DNA from: an uncultured Eubacteriales bacterium
Lineage (GTDB): Bacteria; Bacillota; Clostridia; Oscillospirales; CAG-272
DNA length: 61,490 nucleotides
NCBI GenBank assembly: GCA_934432725.1
Contig: CAKRZE010000016.1
Span: 1-61,490, forward strand
Direction of reading: 5' to 3'
Position 1 is the stretch's first letter. Every line of letters begins with the position of its first letter. A program made the position numbers and the translations under genes. This document shows positions 16,742-26,418 of the stretch, piece after piece. The notes beneath the pieces were generated by a model, which ran no database searches, was not told the DNA's origin, and saw nothing but the letters and a program-made list of their open reading frames with translations.

Positions 16742-16836
16742 CGCGCCGCAAGACACTCTGCCTCCGTCCCCCCGTCAAGGCGGGGTGCCGCGCCGCAAGA
16801 GCTTTGCCGTCTGCCCCCCGGCGCCCGCCGCACCCC

Positions 16837-17124
16837 TCAGAAGCAGAAAACCGCCGTAAACACGGCTGTGACGAGCGACCCGGCAAGCAGTGCGCCGTAG
16901 AGAAACCATCGCAATCCGGAGACGGGTTTTCTGCCCCCCGTGCGCGGCTTTTTCGGTGCGCTCAGATTCCCGGAAAGAATCCTGTCCGCCTCCTCCGCCA
17001 TATCCGGCGGGATCGATGCCTCGCCGCCCGAATGCTCTTCCTTCAAGATGAAATACGCCTCTTCAAACAGATCGCTGCCGGTATCCTTCAGAACAACGAT
17101 CTTTCTTTGACAACCTTTTACCAT
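16837..17124 (-). CDS. Conserved Clostridia protein with C-terminal membrane helix
   Basis: A 95-residue protein beginning MVKGCQRKIVVLKDTGSDLF and ending in one membrane helix (WFLYGALLAGSLVTAVFTA). The N-terminal part is cytoplasmic by the charge rule. Proteins with this VKGCxRKxxxLKDTGSxxFEEA start are widespread in Clostridia, function unknown. AAAGGA lies 11 nt before the ATG at 17124; a longer open frame upstream is ignored. It is divergent from the nucleotidyltransferase gene. Confidence 0.72.
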   Translation of the reverse strand: MVKGCQRKIVVLKDTGSDLFEEAYFILKEEHSGGEASIPPDMAEEADRILSGNLSAPKKPRTGGRKPVSGLRWFLYGALLAGSLVTAVFTAVFCF

Positions 17125-17517
17125 ACAGCGGAATTCCTTTCCTGTCTGCCGCCCGGCGGGGCTGAATTGTCCGGAACCGTATGCCTCCGGACCGCATGTA
17201 CCGACTGCCTTTATCATTGCCCTTCCGCGCCGGGATATTCACGCAGCGGAACGGATATGTATATTTTTACGGGTTATATTCACAATAAAAATGCAGCCCT
17301 CAGGAAAGCGGATGCCGGACGGGACAGTCCGGCACGGGAAGCGCAGGAGCCGGACGGCTCTCCTTTGCGGAGGGTGCCGGCATCCGAAAAAACGCGCCGT
17401 TTCCGCTCCGGCGGGCACGCACCGGCTCTGCGGGCTGTCCTGCCCGTCCATGACCGGAGCGGACCCTCCGCCCCGCGCGGGCATCGGCTCCCCGGCTGCA
17501 TACGGACACAGGAAAGG
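17125..17517. other. Divergent intergenic region
   Basis: The region separates two divergent genes. An AT-rich part near 17255-17290 (ATATGTATATTTTTACGGGT) probably holds the promoters, but no box pair is clear enough to place. The rest is GC-rich without genes. Confidence 0.35.
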
Positions 17518-17535
17518 ATGATCACGGTCCGATGA
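17518..17535 (+). CDS. Five-codon upstream ORF coupled to the nucleotidyltransferase
   Basis: AGGAAAGG precedes ATG at 17518; the frame reads MITVR and its TGA overlaps the ATG of the next gene (ATGA, 17532-17535). The ribosome site fits this mini-ORF better than the main start, which suggests translational coupling. Confidence 0.4.
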   Translation: MITVR

Positions 17536-19772
17536 AAGCAATTATTATGGCAGGCGGAAAGGGACAGCGTCTGCGTCCTTTGACCGACACACAGCCGAAA
17601 CCGCTTGTCCCCATCTGCGGCGAGGCGGTTCTGATCCGGATCCTGCGGTGGCTCCGGCAAAACGGCGTTGCGGAAGCGGTGATCGCTTCCGGCAGCTTCC
17701 GGGCGCAGACAGAAGCGCTTTGCGGAAGGGAGTGCGAGGGAATCCGGCTGCACTACACGGAGGAGCAGACGCCGCTCGGAACGGCGGGAAGCGTCAAAGC
17801 GGCGGAGGATTACCTGCGGGACGGGGACTTTTTTGTCCTCAGCGGCGACGCGCTCTGTGAATTTGACCTGAAGCGCGCCGTTCTGTTTCACCGGGAAAAC
17901 CGCGCGGACGCCACCATGCTCCTGACCGGCGCGGAGGATCCGACCGAATACGGCATGGTGCTGACCGCCCCCGATGGACGCGTGCTCCGCTTTATTGAAA
18001 AGCCGGACGTGTCTCAGGCATTTACCGATACGGTCAATACCGGCATCTATCTCCTCTCTCCCCGCGTGCTGGAGGACATTCCGAAGGGAGTGCCGACGGA
18101 CTTCGGACATGAGCTGTTCCCGCAGCTGGTCGGAAACGGCGGACGGGTCTTCGGTCTGCGGGACGGCGGATACTGGAGCGACATCGGCTCTCCCGAGGCT
18201 TATCTCGCGGCAAATCTCCGGTATGCCGCAAAGGCTCCCGCGCCTCTGCCCGAGGGGTGCGCGGACAGTGTCATCGGCAGAGACTGCCGGATCGGAGAGG
18301 GAGCCTGCGTCACCGGCTCCGTGCTGATGGACGGCGTAACGGTCGGCGCCGGCTCCGCTGTTCACGGCGCGGTCCTGTGCCGGAGCGTGACGGTCGGGGA
18401 GAACTGCCGGATCGGGCAGCATGCCGTTCTGGGAGAGGGCGTGCGGCTCGGAGCCGGCGTCTCCGTAGGCAGCGGCGTCAGGCTGGACGCAGGAACGGAA
18501 ACAGAGGCGGGAACGGTTCTGCGAGAGACCTCGGAGGCAGGAACGGCTCTTTCCGACCGGCTTTTCTCAAACGGAGTCTTTTTCGGCTCCGGAGAGCTTC
18601 TCACCCCCGCACTGTGCGGCAAAATCGGGGAAGCTGCCGCACACGCGCTGGGCAAAAGCGCCCCGGAAAAGCCCCGGATCGGCGTGATGCACGCGGGCAG
18701 CGCACGGCGGACCGGCGGAGAGGAAGCCGGGGAAGCGCTTGCCTCCGGGATCGAACGGGGCGGCGGCGTATGCGTGTGGCTCGGCGCGGGCTTTCTGTGT
18801 GCCGCAGCCTCGGCAGCGTCCGCACTGGCGCTGGACGGCGTCTGCTTCGTCCGCTCCGACCGCTGCGGGAACACCTCGGTCGCCCTTCTGGACCGGCACG
18901 GACTCCGCCCGGGACGGCTGACGGAGCGTCCGATGCTCGCGCATCTGCGGCAGCCGCACGGCCCGGAAACGGAGCGCGAAGCGGCTCTCCGTGCGCGGCA
19001 GCACCGGGAAAGCTGTCCGTATCTGACCCGGCATTACGGTCCTGCGCTGCGGAAGGCGGCGGGCGACCTTGCGGGCGTGCGGGTTTCGGTCGCGGCGCAC
19101 CGGGACACCGCGGCGGCTTCCGCCTCCGGCGTTCTGACGGGCGTTCTGACCGAGGCGGGCGCGGACGTTTCGGAGGACGCTCCGCTCCGGATCGACATGG
19201 ACGAGGACGGGAGCCGGGTCAGGCTGACCGAAGGGGATACGGAAGCGGATCTGAGCCACATTCTGGCAATGCTTCTGATCGCGCGTCCGGAGCTGTTCCG
19301 GGAGCCGCTTGCATTTGCCTGCGGGGATTCGGAGGAGCTGTACCGCATCGCGTCCCGGCTCGGTTATGCCTGCGTAAGATACGCATCCTGCCCGTCCGGC
19401 GATGAGGATGACAAAGCCCGGGAGGAAGCTGCGGAAAATCCGGTCCTCCGGGATGCCTCGTTTGCCGTGCTTGCGCTTCTTGCGCTGCAAAAGGAAACGG
19501 GAGAGACGCTTGCGGGGCTGTCGGAGCTTCTGCCTCCCTTTGTCCGGCGAACCGGCAGGATCCCGGCGCGCAGGCTCCGCGCATCGGCGGTCAGGCAGCT
19601 CGGAGAGCCGGACGGAGACGGCGTCTATCACGCAGCGGAGGGCGGCGGCGTCCGGGTTGTCCCGGAGCGGGGAGGCTACCGGCTGATCGCGGAGGCGTAC
19701 AGTGCCGAATATGCCGATGAGCTGCTGGCGGAAACGGGCAAACAGCTAAAAAAGCTGCTTGCGCGGGAGTAA
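17532..19772 (+). CDS. Sugar-1-phosphate nucleotidyltransferase fused to a degenerate phosphohexomutase
   Basis: A 746-residue two-part protein. Residues 1-235 form an NTP-transferase of the mannose-1-phosphate guanylyltransferase/GlmU-like type: MAGGKGQRLRPLTDTQPKPL with the nucleotide loop, then LSGDALCEFD and EYGMVL. Residues about 245-330 are left-handed beta-helix hexapeptide repeats. From about 345 the sequence resembles phosphomannomutase domains, but the phosphoserine motif TASHNP is absent, so the mutase half is probably inactive or structural. Such fusions occur in cyanobacteria and Clostridia and are thought to serve envelope or capsule sugars. The start overlaps a five-codon ORF. 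Confidence 0.85.
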   Translation: MKAIIMAGGKGQRLRPLTDTQPKPLVPICGEAVLIRILRWLRQNGVAEAVIASGSFRAQTEALCGRECEGIRLHYTEEQTPLGTAGSVKAAEDYLRDGDFFVLSGDALCEFDLKRAVLFHRENRADATMLLTGAEDPTEYGMVLTAPDGRVLRFIEKPDVSQAFTDTVNTGIYLLSPRVLEDIPKGVPTDFGHELFPQLVGNGGRVFGLRDGGYWSDIGSPEAYLAANLRYAAKAPAPLPEGCADSVIGRDCRIGEGACVTGSVLMDGVTVGAGSAVHGAVLCRSVTVGENCRIGQHAVLGEGVRLGAGVSVGSGVRLDAGTETEAGTVLRETSEAGTALSDRLFSNGVFFGSGELLTPALCGKIGEAAAHALGKSAPEKPRIGVMHAGSARRTGGEEAGEALASGIERGGGVCVWLGAGFLCAAASAASALALDGVCFVRSDRCGNTSVALLDRHGLRPGRLTERPMLAHLRQPHGPETEREAALRARQHRESCPYLTRHYGPALRKAAGDLAGVRVSVAAHRDTAAASASGVLTGVLTEAGADVSEDAPLRIDMDEDGSRVRLTEGDTEADLSHILAMLLIARPELFREPLAFACGDSEELYRIASRLGYACVRYASCPSGDEDDKAREEAAENPVLRDASFAVLALLALQKETGETLAGLSELLPPFVRRTGRIPARRLRASAVRQLGEPDGDGVYHAAEGGGVRVVPERGGYRLIAEAYSAEYADELLAETGKQLKKLLARE

Positions 19773-19799
19773 ACGCCAAAGCCCGTTCCCACAGGATAT

Positions 19800-19956
19800 G
19801 CCATACCCCGACCGACGCAGGCAGGGCGCCGGAACACCCCTCCGGCAGACTTGAGCCAAAGCTCCGCCGCTCCGGCAGAACCTCCGGCGCAAGCGCAGGA
19901 TGCCCGTGCTTGTGCTCCCGGCACGCCATACCCCGACCGACGCAGGCAGGGCGCCG
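19800..19956. repeat. Direct repeat of 31 bp, two copies
   Basis: CCATACCCCGACCGACGCAG plus a further ten bases occurs at about 19800-19830 and again at 19925-19955, identical, 125 bp apart. The gap 19773-20422 is otherwise GC-rich and holds no recognisable gene. Confidence 0.85.
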
Positions 19957-20422
19957 AAAGCCTCTCCCGTTCGAGCAAGAACCAGCCGTCTGCGCCCCAC
20001 ATGCGCCCTTCTCCGGCAGACGGGAAGCCGGAGTCCGGAGGCGGAAAGCTGCGCGGAAGCCGGCTTTCTGTGCAGAAATGCCGCACCGCAAAGCAAAATC
20101 CGGCGCCGCAGGGCGTTTCCCGGAAAGAATCTCCCGCCATACGGCTTTCGCCTCCGGTCAGGACGGTATTTTCACCGCCCGGCAGCCGTACAGCGCCGGC
20201 TTCCCGGGGCAGGAGCGCCCCGTGTCCCGATTCCGGAAGCCCACCCGTCTGCCCGGCATGCTCCGGGGTCTGCCGCATCCGCACGGAAGGGCACGGACGG
20301 GCGCGGCGGCACGCATGCCTCCGGCTTGAAGCCATGTCCTCCGCACTCCGCCCCGCAGCCGCTGCCGCGCGGCTTTTTTTCGTGTAAATCCAGGCAATAT
20401 TGCAAATTATTTATGAATTCAG

Positions 20423-20451
20423 TTTACTTTTTCTCCAAAAAATGATATAAT
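20423..20451 (+). promoter_or_regulatory. Promoter of nifJ
   Basis: TTTACT (20423-20428), 17-bp spacer, TATAAT (20446-20451), in an AT-rich stretch. It predicts a leader of about 110 nt. Confidence 0.75.
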
Positions 20452-20565
20452 ACGCGATGGGACACGGCAGGACCGCAAATTGCTTCCCGGAAGCCGTTCT
20501 TGCGGCAGATTTTCCGTTCCGTGTTCCGCCGCGATCCGTATATCAACTTAGGAGGATATATATAT

Positions 20566-23500
20566 ATGGCAAGAAAAAAGCTATCCATGGATGGCAACAC
20601 CGCTGCGGCGACCGTATCGTATGCGTTCACCGATGTTGCAGCCATCTACCCCATTACCCCCTCCAGCGTCATGGCAGAGCTGACCGACTCCTGGTCCGCC
20701 ACAGGTCTGAAGAACATCTTCGGTGACACCGTCAAGGTTGTCGAGATGGAATCCGAGGCAGGTGCGGCAGGCGCGGTCCACGGTTCTCTCGCTGCGGGCG
20801 CGCTGACCACCACCTTTACGGCTTCTCAGGGTCTGCTCCTGATGATCCCGAACATGTACAAAATTGCGGGCGAGCTGCTTCCCTGCGTCATTCACGTCTC
20901 CGCACGCTGCGTTGCTTCCCATGCGCTGAACATCTTCGGCGACCACTCCGATGTATACGCATGTCGTCAGACCGGCTTTGCGATGATGGCTGAGTCCAAC
21001 CCGCAGGAGGTCATGGACCTGGGCGCCGTCGCACACCTGTCCGCCATCCGCGGAAGAGTGCCGGTGCTGAACTTCTTTGACGGCTTCCGCACCTCCCATG
21101 AGATCCAGAAGATCGAGGTCTGGGACTACAAGGATCTGGACGAGATGACCGATAAGGAGGCTGTCGCGGCATTCCGCACGCGCTCCCTCAATCCGGAGCA
21201 TCCGATCCTGCGCGGCTCCGCCGAAAACGGCGATATCTTCTTCCAGCACCGCGAGGCATGCAACCGCTACTATGACGCCTTCCCGGCGATTGTAGAGGAC
21301 TACATGAATCAGGTCAACGCAAGAATCGGCACCGATTACAAGCTCTTCAACTATTACGGCGCAGAGGATGCGGACCGCGTTATCGTTGCGATGGGCTCTG
21401 TCTGCGATGTGACCGAAGAGGTCATCGACTATATGAATGCACACGGCGAAAAGGTCGGTCTTGTCAAGGTCCGTCTGTACCGTCCGTTTGTCGCATCCAA
21501 GCTGGCTGAGGCAATTCCCGCCTCCGTCAGGAAGATTGCCGTGCTTGACCGCACCAAGGAACCGGGCGCGCTCGGCGAGCCGCTTTACCTTGACGTCATT
21601 GCCGCACTCAACGAAACCGGCAGAACCGGCATCCGTGTGGTCGGCGGAAGATACGGTCTCGGCTCCAAGGATACCCCGCCGCAGTCCGTCTTTGCCGTTT
21701 ACGAAAATCTGGCACAGGACAAGCCGAAGGATCACTTCACCGTCGGCATCGTTGACGATGTGACCGGTCTGTCTCTGGAGGAAAAGCCCGCTCCCGACAC
21801 CGCGGCTGCCGGCACGATTTCCTGCAAGTTCTGGGGTCTGGGCGGCGACGGAACCGTCGGTGCGAACAAGAACTCCATCAAGATCATCGGCGACCATACC
21901 GATAAGTATATTCAGGCATATTTCCAGTACGACTCCAAGAAAACAGGCGGCGTCACAATCTCCCACCTGCGTTTCGGAGACAACCCGATCAAGAGCCCGT
22001 ACTACATCACCAAGGCGGACTTCGTTGCCTGCCACAATCCCTCCTACATCAAGAAGGGCTATAAGATCGTCAACGATGTCAAGCCGGGCGGAACCTTCCT
22101 GCTCAACTGCCAGTGGACGCCCGAGGAGCTTGAAACGCATCTTCCCGACGAGGTCAAGGCGTACATTGCAAAGAACGGCATCCGTTTCTACACGGTAAAC
22201 GCCATCGACAAGGCAAGAGAGATCGGCATGGGCAAGAGAACCAACACGATCCTCCAGTCCGCGTTCTTTGCGCTTGCGGGCATTCTCCCGATCGCAGAAG
22301 CCGTGGACTATATGAAGTACATGGCGAAGAAGTCCTATGCAAAGAAGGGCGACGACGTCGTCAGAATGAACTATGCCGCGATCGATGCCGGCGTGGACGC
22401 GATTGTCAAGATCGACGTTCCGGCAGCATGGGCGCAGCTTGACGCCAAGCAGACCGAGGAAACGGTCGAGGGCGACCGTCCGGAGCTGGTGAAGTTCGTC
22501 AAGGACATCGTTCTGCCCGTCGAAAAGATGCAGGGCGATTCTCTGCCGGTATCCGCCTTCAAGGGTATGGAGGACGGACACTTCCCGCAGGGCGCTGCCG
22601 CATATGAAAAGCGCGGCGTTGCCGTGGACGTTCCGGTGTGGCACGCAGAGAACTGCATTCAGTGCAACCAGTGCGCATTCGTCTGCCCGCACGCTGCGAT
22701 CCGCCCCTATGCGATGAACGAGGAGGAGGCTGCCAAGGCGCCCGCTCAGACCAAGTTCACCGCAAAGATGATCGGAAAGGGCTGCGAGGGCTATAAGTTC
22801 ACGATGGCGATCAGCCCGCTGGACTGCATGGGCTGCACACTGTGCGTCAAGGCATGTCCGACAAAGCCCGAAAAGAGAGCTTTGGAAATGGTCCCGCAGG
22901 AATCCCAGCTGGATCAGCAGGCAGCGTTCGACTATGCAGTGGAGCATGTGTCCTCCAAGATGCTGCCGTTTGCGGAAAGCTCCGTAAAGGGTTCTCAGTT
23001 CAAGCAGCCGCTGCTTGAGTTCTCCGGCTCCTGCGCAGGCTGTGCGGAAACCTCCTATGCGCGCCTGATCACACAGCTGTTCGGCGAGAGAATGTACATC
23101 TCCAATGCAACCGGATGCTCCTCAATCTGGGGCGGCTCCGCACCCGCAACGCCCTACACGGTGAACCGCGAGTCCGGCAGAGGTCCGGCTTGGGCGAACT
23201 CCCTGTTTGAGGACAACGCCGAGCACGGTCTCGGAATCCAGCTCGGTCAGAAGGCAATCCGCAACCGCCTGATCGGCTATGTGGAGGAGCTGCGCGAAAA
23301 GGTTGACTCCGAGGAAAAGAAGGCGGTCATCGACGAATTCCTTGCCACCAAGGACTCCAGCCGAGACAACGCTCCCGCTGCCGAAAAGCTGATCGCCATG
23401 CTGGAAAGCTGCCCGTGCAGCGAACCGCTCAAGGAACAGATTCTGGCGGAAAAGGACTATCTGTCCAAGAAGTCGGTCTGGATCTTCGGCGGAGACGGCT

Positions 23501-24129
23501 GGGCATACGACATCGGCTTCGGCGGTCTGGACCACGTGATTGCCTCCGGCGAGGACGTCAACATCATGGTCTTCGACACCGAGGTGTACTCCAACACCGG
23601 CGGACAGGCATCCAAGGCATCCCAGATCGGTCAGGTCGCACAGTTTGCGGCTGCCGGCAAGGCAATCGGCAAGAAGAACCTTGCGGAGATTGCAATGTCC
23701 TACGGCTATGTCTATGTTGCGCAGATCGCCATGGGCGCCGATATGAACCAGACCATGAAGGCACTGCTTGAGGCAGAGGCTTATCCGGGTCCGTCGATCG
23801 TCATTGGCTATGCACCCTGCGAAATGCACGGTCTGAAGGGCGGCATGACCAACTGCCAGCAGGAAATGAAGCGTGCGGTTGCCGCAGGCTACTGGCAGAT
23901 GTTCCGGTTCAACCCGCAGGCAAAGGCTGAGGGCAAGAATCCTCTCACGATCGACTGCAAGGCACCGACCGAAAGCTATATCGACTTCATCAAGTCCGAG
24001 ACCCGCTACAGCCGTCTCCAGGGCGCGTTCCCCGAAAGAGCCGAGGAGCTGTTCGCCAAGGCAGAGGTTGCTGCAAAAGAGAAATATGAGAGACTTCTGA
24101 AGCTGAAGGATCTGTACGAGCAGAACTGA
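20566..24129 (+). CDS. nifJ: Pyruvate:ferredoxin (flavodoxin) oxidoreductase
   Basis: A 1187-residue single-chain PFOR that oxidises pyruvate with CoA to acetyl-CoA and CO2 and reduces ferredoxin; cytoplasmic, central to anaerobic energy metabolism. In order: N-terminal pyruvate-binding domain (DVAAIYPITPSSVMAEL), the transketolase-like C-terminal half of the alpha region, the gamma domain (KFWGLGGDGTVGANKNSIK), two 4Fe-4S motifs (CIQCNQCAFVCP and CMGCTLCVKACP), a further cysteine pair (CAGCAE), and the thiamine-diphosphate motif GDGWAYDIGFGG with VYSNTGGQ. Length is normal. GGAGG lies 10 nt before the ATG. Codon use is strongly biased, as in a highly expressed gene. Confidence 0.98.
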   Translation: MARKKLSMDGNTAAATVSYAFTDVAAIYPITPSSVMAELTDSWSATGLKNIFGDTVKVVEMESEAGAAGAVHGSLAAGALTTTFTASQGLLLMIPNMYKIAGELLPCVIHVSARCVASHALNIFGDHSDVYACRQTGFAMMAESNPQEVMDLGAVAHLSAIRGRVPVLNFFDGFRTSHEIQKIEVWDYKDLDEMTDKEAVAAFRTRSLNPEHPILRGSAENGDIFFQHREACNRYYDAFPAIVEDYMNQVNARIGTDYKLFNYYGAEDADRVIVAMGSVCDVTEEVIDYMNAHGEKVGLVKVRLYRPFVASKLAEAIPASVRKIAVLDRTKEPGALGEPLYLDVIAALNETGRTGIRVVGGRYGLGSKDTPPQSVFAVYENLAQDKPKDHFTVGIVDDVTGLSLEEKPAPDTAAAGTISCKFWGLGGDGTVGANKNSIKIIGDHTDKYIQAYFQYDSKKTGGVTISHLRFGDNPIKSPYYITKADFVACHNPSYIKKGYKIVNDVKPGGTFLLNCQWTPEELETHLPDEVKAYIAKNGIRFYTVNAIDKAREIGMGKRTNTILQSAFFALAGILPIAEAVDYMKYMAKKSYAKKGDDVVRMNYAAIDAGVDAIVKIDVPAAWAQLDAKQTEETVEGDRPELVKFVKDIVLPVEKMQGDSLPVSAFKGMEDGHFPQGAAAYEKRGVAVDVPVWHAENCIQCNQCAFVCPHAAIRPYAMNEEEAAKAPAQTKFTAKMIGKGCEGYKFTMAISPLDCMGCTLCVKACPTKPEKRALEMVPQESQLDQQAAFDYAVEHVSSKMLPFAESSVKGSQFKQPLLEFSGSCAGCAETSYARLITQLFGERMYISNATGCSSIWGGSAPATPYTVNRESGRGPAWANSLFEDNAEHGLGIQLGQKAIRNRLIGYVEELREKVDSEEKKAVIDEFLATKDSSRDNAPAAEKLIAMLESCPCSEPLKEQILAEKDYLSKKSVWIFGGDGWAYDIGFGGLDHVIASGEDVNIMVFDTEVYSNTGGQASKASQIGQVAQFAAAGKAIGKKNLAEIAMSYGYVYVAQIAMGADMNQTMKALLEAEAYPGPSIVIGYAPCEMHGLKGGMTNCQQEMKRAVAAGYWQMFRFNPQAKAEGKNPLTIDCKAPTESYIDFIKSETRYSRLQGAFPERAEELFAKAEVAAKEKYERLLKLKDLYEQN

Positions 24130-24151
24130 TCCGGATTCCGGAAACGGTTTC

Positions 24152-24180
24152 GACCGCAGGCGGCTTTGCCGCCTGCGGTC
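24152..24180 (+). terminator. Hairpin after nifJ
   Basis: A perfect 12-bp stem (GACCGCAGGCGG with its complement, loop CTTTG) 22 bp after the stop codon. The T-tract is poor, so termination may be incomplete. Confidence 0.6.
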
Positions 24181-24534
24181 TGATGTTATTCGCAAGAACC
24201 GCCGGCAAGCCGGCAGCTGCCTGCCGCGGGGCAACCGGAGCATATGTGCGGGTCCGCCGCTTTGTGAACCGAAAAACGCCGCAGCCATCGGGAAAGCCCG
24301 TGTGCTCCGGGAAAAGCCGCGTTCTCCGGGAAAAGTCACGCCCTCTTCCGGGAAATCAAAAGCCGGATAAACGCTCTCTCCGGATTGCCGGAAGCCGCAG
24401 CAGCTCCGCCGTTTGCAGCCTCGGCACCGGAGCCTGTCGGGGCACCTTCGGAAGTCCTCAGAACGCGCGGAAAATAAGCTGCTTTTCCGATTGTGCCGGG
24501 CGCCGAAGAAAATATAAAAATTTTGATTTCGGTC
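24181..24534. other. Gap before the tRNA pair
   Basis: No gene is recognised. A short stretch repeats CCGGGAAAAG three times near 24307-24350. The right end becomes AT-rich before the tRNA promoter. Confidence 0.35.
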
Positions 24535-24563
24535 TTGACAAAGAGGGCAGAGCGTGATATAAT
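24535..24563 (+). promoter_or_regulatory. Promoter of the tRNA-Arg/tRNA-His transcript
   Basis: TTGACA (24535-24540), 17-bp spacer, TATAAT (24558-24563): full consensus, 16 bp before tRNA-Arg. Confidence 0.88.
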
Positions 24564-24579
24564 AATACACGCTAAGTTT

Positions 24580-24656
24580 GTACCTTTAGCTCAGCTGGAT
24601 AGAGCAACTGCCTTCTAAGCAGTAGGTCGTGGGTTCGAGTCCCCCAAGGTACGCCA
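24580..24656 (+). tRNA. tRNA-Arg (anticodon TCT)
   Basis: Complete cloverleaf: acceptor GTACCTT/AAGGTAC, D-arm AGCTCAGCTGGATAGAGC, anticodon loop CTTCTAA, T-loop TTCGAGT, and encoded CCA. Reads AGA codons. Confidence 0.95.
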
Positions 24657-24663
24657 GGACATG

Positions 24664-24740
24664 GTGGGTTTAGCTAAGATGGTTATAGCGCCAGGTTGTG
24701 GCCCTGGAGGCCATGGGTTCAATTCCCATAACTCACCCCA
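24664..24740 (+). tRNA. tRNA-His (anticodon GTG)
   Basis: Acceptor GTGGGTT/AACTCAC (one G-U pair), anticodon loop TTGTGGC, T-loop TTCAATT, encoded CCA. Seven bases after tRNA-Arg, same transcript. Confidence 0.95.
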
Positions 24741-24833
24741 TACGTCCACCGCAATTCTGATGGATTTGCGGTGGATTTTTCTATACGGATATGTTATACT
24801 GCGTTTGACAAATCGGAATTCGTGAGGGCAAAA

Positions 24834-25235
24834 ATGAAAATCAAAGAATACGGAAGCTTCAACGCAGCGGAGCTTCGTCGGCTTTATACCGAGGTCGGCT
24901 GGACTGCGTACACAGAGAACATGCCGGCGTTGGAGCAAGGATACAAAAACTCTCTGCTCGTTTTGGCTGCATACGAAGACGATGAGCTGCTCGGAATCAT
25001 CAGAGTTGTCGGCGATGGATTTACTATCATATTCATTCAGGACATTTTGGTGTTTCCGAAAGCGCAGCGAAAAGGAGTCGGAACCGCTCTGCTGAAGGCT
25101 GTTCTTGACAGATATCCGGATGTTCGGCAAATTGAGTTGACAACGGACAATACTCCCGAAACAGTTGCTTTCTATCAGTCATTAGGCTTTACTGCGTTTT
25201 CGGAAATGGGCTGCTGCGGATTTATGAAATGCTGA
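24834..25235 (+). CDS. GNAT-family N-acetyltransferase
   Basis: A 133-residue GNAT. The acetyl-CoA loop is FPKAQRKGVGTALLKAVLDR (motif A: Q/R-x-x-G-x-G/A), preceded by the strand IFIQDILVF and followed by LTTDNTPETVAFYQSLGF. The substrate is unknown; the compact form resembles small-molecule or spermidine-like acetyltransferases. The start at 24834 has GAGGG 6 nt upstream. Base composition is less GC-rich than in the neighbours, and the gene sits directly behind two tRNAs, so it may have been acquired. Confidence 0.88.
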   Translation: MKIKEYGSFNAAELRRLYTEVGWTAYTENMPALEQGYKNSLLVLAAYEDDELLGIIRVVGDGFTIIFIQDILVFPKAQRKGVGTALLKAVLDRYPDVRQIELTTDNTPETVAFYQSLGFTAFSEMGCCGFMKC

Positions 25236-25375
25236 CAAATTCCGGTTTGCCGCGATGCTTCCCTGTGTCATGCCGCCTCGGGACAATGCCGCCCCTTGAT
25301 TTGAGAACGGTCCGCCTCTGAACCGGATTGCACCCTTAAATGATTTCTATCAGAATTCGGTTCTCTGCCATAATA

Positions 25376-25410
25376 AAAACCGCTGTACGGATGTACGGCG
25401 GTTTTCTTTT
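25376..25410. terminator. Bidirectional terminator
   Basis: AAAACCGC(T)GTAC pairs with GTAC(G)GCGGTTTT around loop GGAT (25376-25405), followed by CTTTT; the minus strand has AAAAC turned into a T-tract as well. It ends the GNAT transcript. Confidence 0.7.
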
Positions 25411-25527
25411 GTTCCGGGGCATCGTTTCAAGCTCCGCAGGCGGCAGTTTGGGGTTCCGGAGCATCGTCCAAGCTCCGCAGGCGGCAGTTTGAGGTTCCGC
25501 AGCATCGTCCAAGCTCCGCAGGCGGCA
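25411..25527. repeat. Tandem repeat, 41-42 bp unit, three copies
   Basis: Units start at 25411, 25453 and 25494, each with GTTCCGGAGCATCGTCCAAG (or one or two changes) followed by CTCCGCAGGCGGCA. No unique spacers. The rest of the gap up to 25815 has no gene. Confidence 0.85.
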
Positions 25528-25815
25528 CAAAAGCGGAATCCGTCCCGAACGGGCATTCCGAGGCTCTTCGCAGTGCGATTTGGGCAGACTGCAATCCCGA
25601 GCAGCGAAAGCCCGGTACAGCTGCTGCTCCGTGCGCGTCAACGCCTCCCCGGAGCGGCTTTGGGAAATACCGTATCGTCCGGACGCCGGTGCAGAACCGC
25701 GCATACATGCGCTCGGCTGCAAAAGCCCCTCGCAGGCGCAGGGGCAAGGCGGCGGAGCGATATCTCCCGAAACGGCTTTCACGGAAGATGCCATTGCCCG
25801 GCAGCAGCACGGAGG

Positions 25816-26418
25816 TCAGTGCGCTCCGCTGCCGAGGGAAAGCTGTTCCTCCAGACAGGAGCGCAGCATCTGCATGGTCTCCGGCGTATTCTCCAGCTCC
25901 CCGCCCGCAAGCATCATCGAAGCCCCGTAAATCAGCGCCTGAATGGCGCAGGTCCGGCGCCGTTCCTCTTCCGGCGGCACCGCATACCGGGCACAGAACT
26001 GCCGGATCATCGCGCGGCAGCCCTCCGTGATTCCGGATTTTTCCCGCCGCAGCGCCGGATCCATGCCCGCCTCGTCCAGCGTCAGAACCGTATGGAAATT
26101 CGGATTGCCGATCCGGAAGCGGATATTTGCCATACATACCTCCAGAAGCTGCCGCTTCACGTCCCCGCGGTAGGCTTCTTCGATCTGGGTCCGCAAAAGC
26201 TCCCACTGCCGGTTGATGTACCGGACGATCTCCAGCAAAAGCGCATCCTTGCCGCTGAAATGCCGGTAGGGCGCGGCACAGGAAAGTCCGCATGCCTTGG
26301 ATACCCGGCGCAGTGAAAAATCGTGAAGCCCGTGCAGCTCAATCTCCTTGATTCCGGCGATGATCAGGCGCTGCCGGATATTTTCGGATTCCGCGATGTC
26401 GTATGTATCCTGTTCCAT
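25816..26418 (-). CDS. TetR/AcrR-family regulator
   Basis: A 200-residue TetR-type repressor. The N-terminal helix-turn-helix is residues about 12-58 (IRQRLIIAGIKEIELHGLHD, then FSLRRVSKACGLSCAAPYRH F-type recognition helix), and the C-terminal ligand domain resembles the WHG subgroup (TetR_C). The ATG at 26418 is preferred over a longer frame. AAAGGT lies 25 nt upstream, with a weak 5-bp hairpin between. It is divergent, about 700 bp away, from the glycosidase-like gene, which is a plausible but unproven target. Confidence 0.87.
   Translation of the reverse strand: MEQDTYDIAESENIRQRLIIAGIKEIELHGLHDFSLRRVSKACGLSCAAPYRHFSGKDALLLEIVRYINRQWELLRTQIEEAYRGDVKRQLLEVCMANIRFRIGNPNFHTVLTLDEAGMDPALRREKSGITEGCRAMIRQFCARYAVPPEEERRRTCAIQALIYGASMMLAGGELENTPETMQMLRSCLEEQLSLGSGAH

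Noticed and set aside
20581..22947. 788-codon open frame on the minus strand
   Set aside because: Antisense to nifJ with its complete PFOR domains; no ribosome site and no recognisable protein.
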